DNA of 5,819 nt, taken from contig CAZLDQ010000295.1 of assembly GCA_964558295.1 (NCBI GenBank), forward strand, positions 1 to 5,819, read 5' to 3'. Source of the stretch: JBDKTH01 sp964558295. GTDB lineage: Bacteria > Planctomycetota > Planctomycetia > Pirellulales > Thermoguttaceae. Shown piece by piece: positions 5,582-5,819 of this stretch. Made by a program: the position numbers and the translations under genes. A model generated the notes under the pieces. It did no database searches. It had not been told where the DNA came from and worked only from the letters and a program-made list of their open reading frames with translations. Numbering within the stretch: the stretch's first letter is position 1; the number at the start of each line of letters is the position of its first letter.

Positions 5582-5819
5582 ATGAGCAATTTCATCCAAT
5601 CACGGCGCCAGTTCCTGCGACGCATCGCGAGGGTCTCTGCCGGTGTCGTGGCTTTGCCGCATGTGGTCCCTTCGACAGTCTTCGGGGCTGCGGCGCCGAG
5701 TGAGCGGGTCACCATCGGCTGTATCGGCGTCGGTGGCATGGGTTCGGGGAACATGAACTCGTTCCTCGACAAGAAGCTGGCCCAAGTGGTGGCGGTCTGC
5801 GACGTGGACAAGAACAACC
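5582..5819 (+). CDS. Second Tat-exported Gfo/Idh/MocA oxidoreductase, 3' end off window
   Basis: The first 79 codons of a further family member are present and the rest lies beyond the right edge. ATG 5582 follows GGAG (5570-5573) with an 8-nt spacer, 59 nt after the preceding stop, so co-transcription is likely. No clear terminator is seen in that gap. The Tat signal is SRRQFLRR (RR at 8-9) followed by a hydrophobic segment and VFGA (33-36). The Rossmann motif GCIGVGGMGSGN (46-57) has the standard GxGGxG form, unlike the GCGKQS of its neighbour, and strand 2 ends CDVD (73-76). The N-terminus aligns with the upstream gene without gaps over the first 49 residues (26 identical), which shows a paralogue. 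Confidence 0.88.
   Translation, partial: MSNFIQSRRQFLRRIARVSAGVVALPHVVPSTVFGAAAPSERVTIGCIGVGGMGSGNMNSFLDKKLAQVVAVCDVDKNN

Overview
The window looks like a GC-rich piece of a bacterial chromosome, most likely from the Planctomycetota or a related PVC lineage and possibly a metagenomic contig. The reasons are indirect. It combines a secreted family GH29 fucosidase, a sugar isomerase-like TIM barrel and two consecutive Gfo/Idh/MocA oxidoreductases with twin-arginine (Tat) signal peptides, and it carries dispersed palindromic repeats between genes. Exported Gfo/Idh/MocA proteins of this kind are especially abundant in planctomycetes and their relatives. No rRNA, tRNA or marker gene is present to prove the assignment.

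Layout from left to right. Positions 79-660 (minus strand) encode a small HEPN-like protein of unknown function. Positions 661-1153 form a divergent intergenic stretch with three structured elements: a 16-bp hairpin between 7-bp direct repeats (709-738), a large imperfect inverted repeat (838-950) and a perfect 22-bp inverted repeat (968-1036). Positions 1154-2628 encode a secreted alpha-L-fucosidase split by a single-base frameshift near 1756. Positions 2629-3064 are non-coding or leader sequence with a 14-bp palindrome, a good sigma70-type promoter, a possible 28-codon upstream ORF and two hairpins. Positions 3065-4066 encode a sugar phosphate isomerase/epimerase-like TIM barrel. A terminator-like hairpin follows at 4075-4121. 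Positions 4143-5522 encode a Tat-exported Gfo/Idh/MocA oxidoreductase. A second such gene starts at 5582 and runs off the right edge.

The genes from 3065 onward probably form one transcription unit in which oxidoreductases outside the cytoplasm and a TIM-barrel lyase/isomerase act on a sugar or sugar derivative. The fucosidase just upstream, which would release L-fucose from glycans, fits a carbohydrate-scavenging locus but is separated by its own 436-nt gap. A link to a 3-keto-sugar type pathway is an inference from gene content; no substrate can be read from the sequence. Nothing here is clearly a new system. The most useful leads are the frameshift, the paired structured repeats and the structured leader before the TIM-barrel gene. 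Positions 1-78 show no supportable feature.
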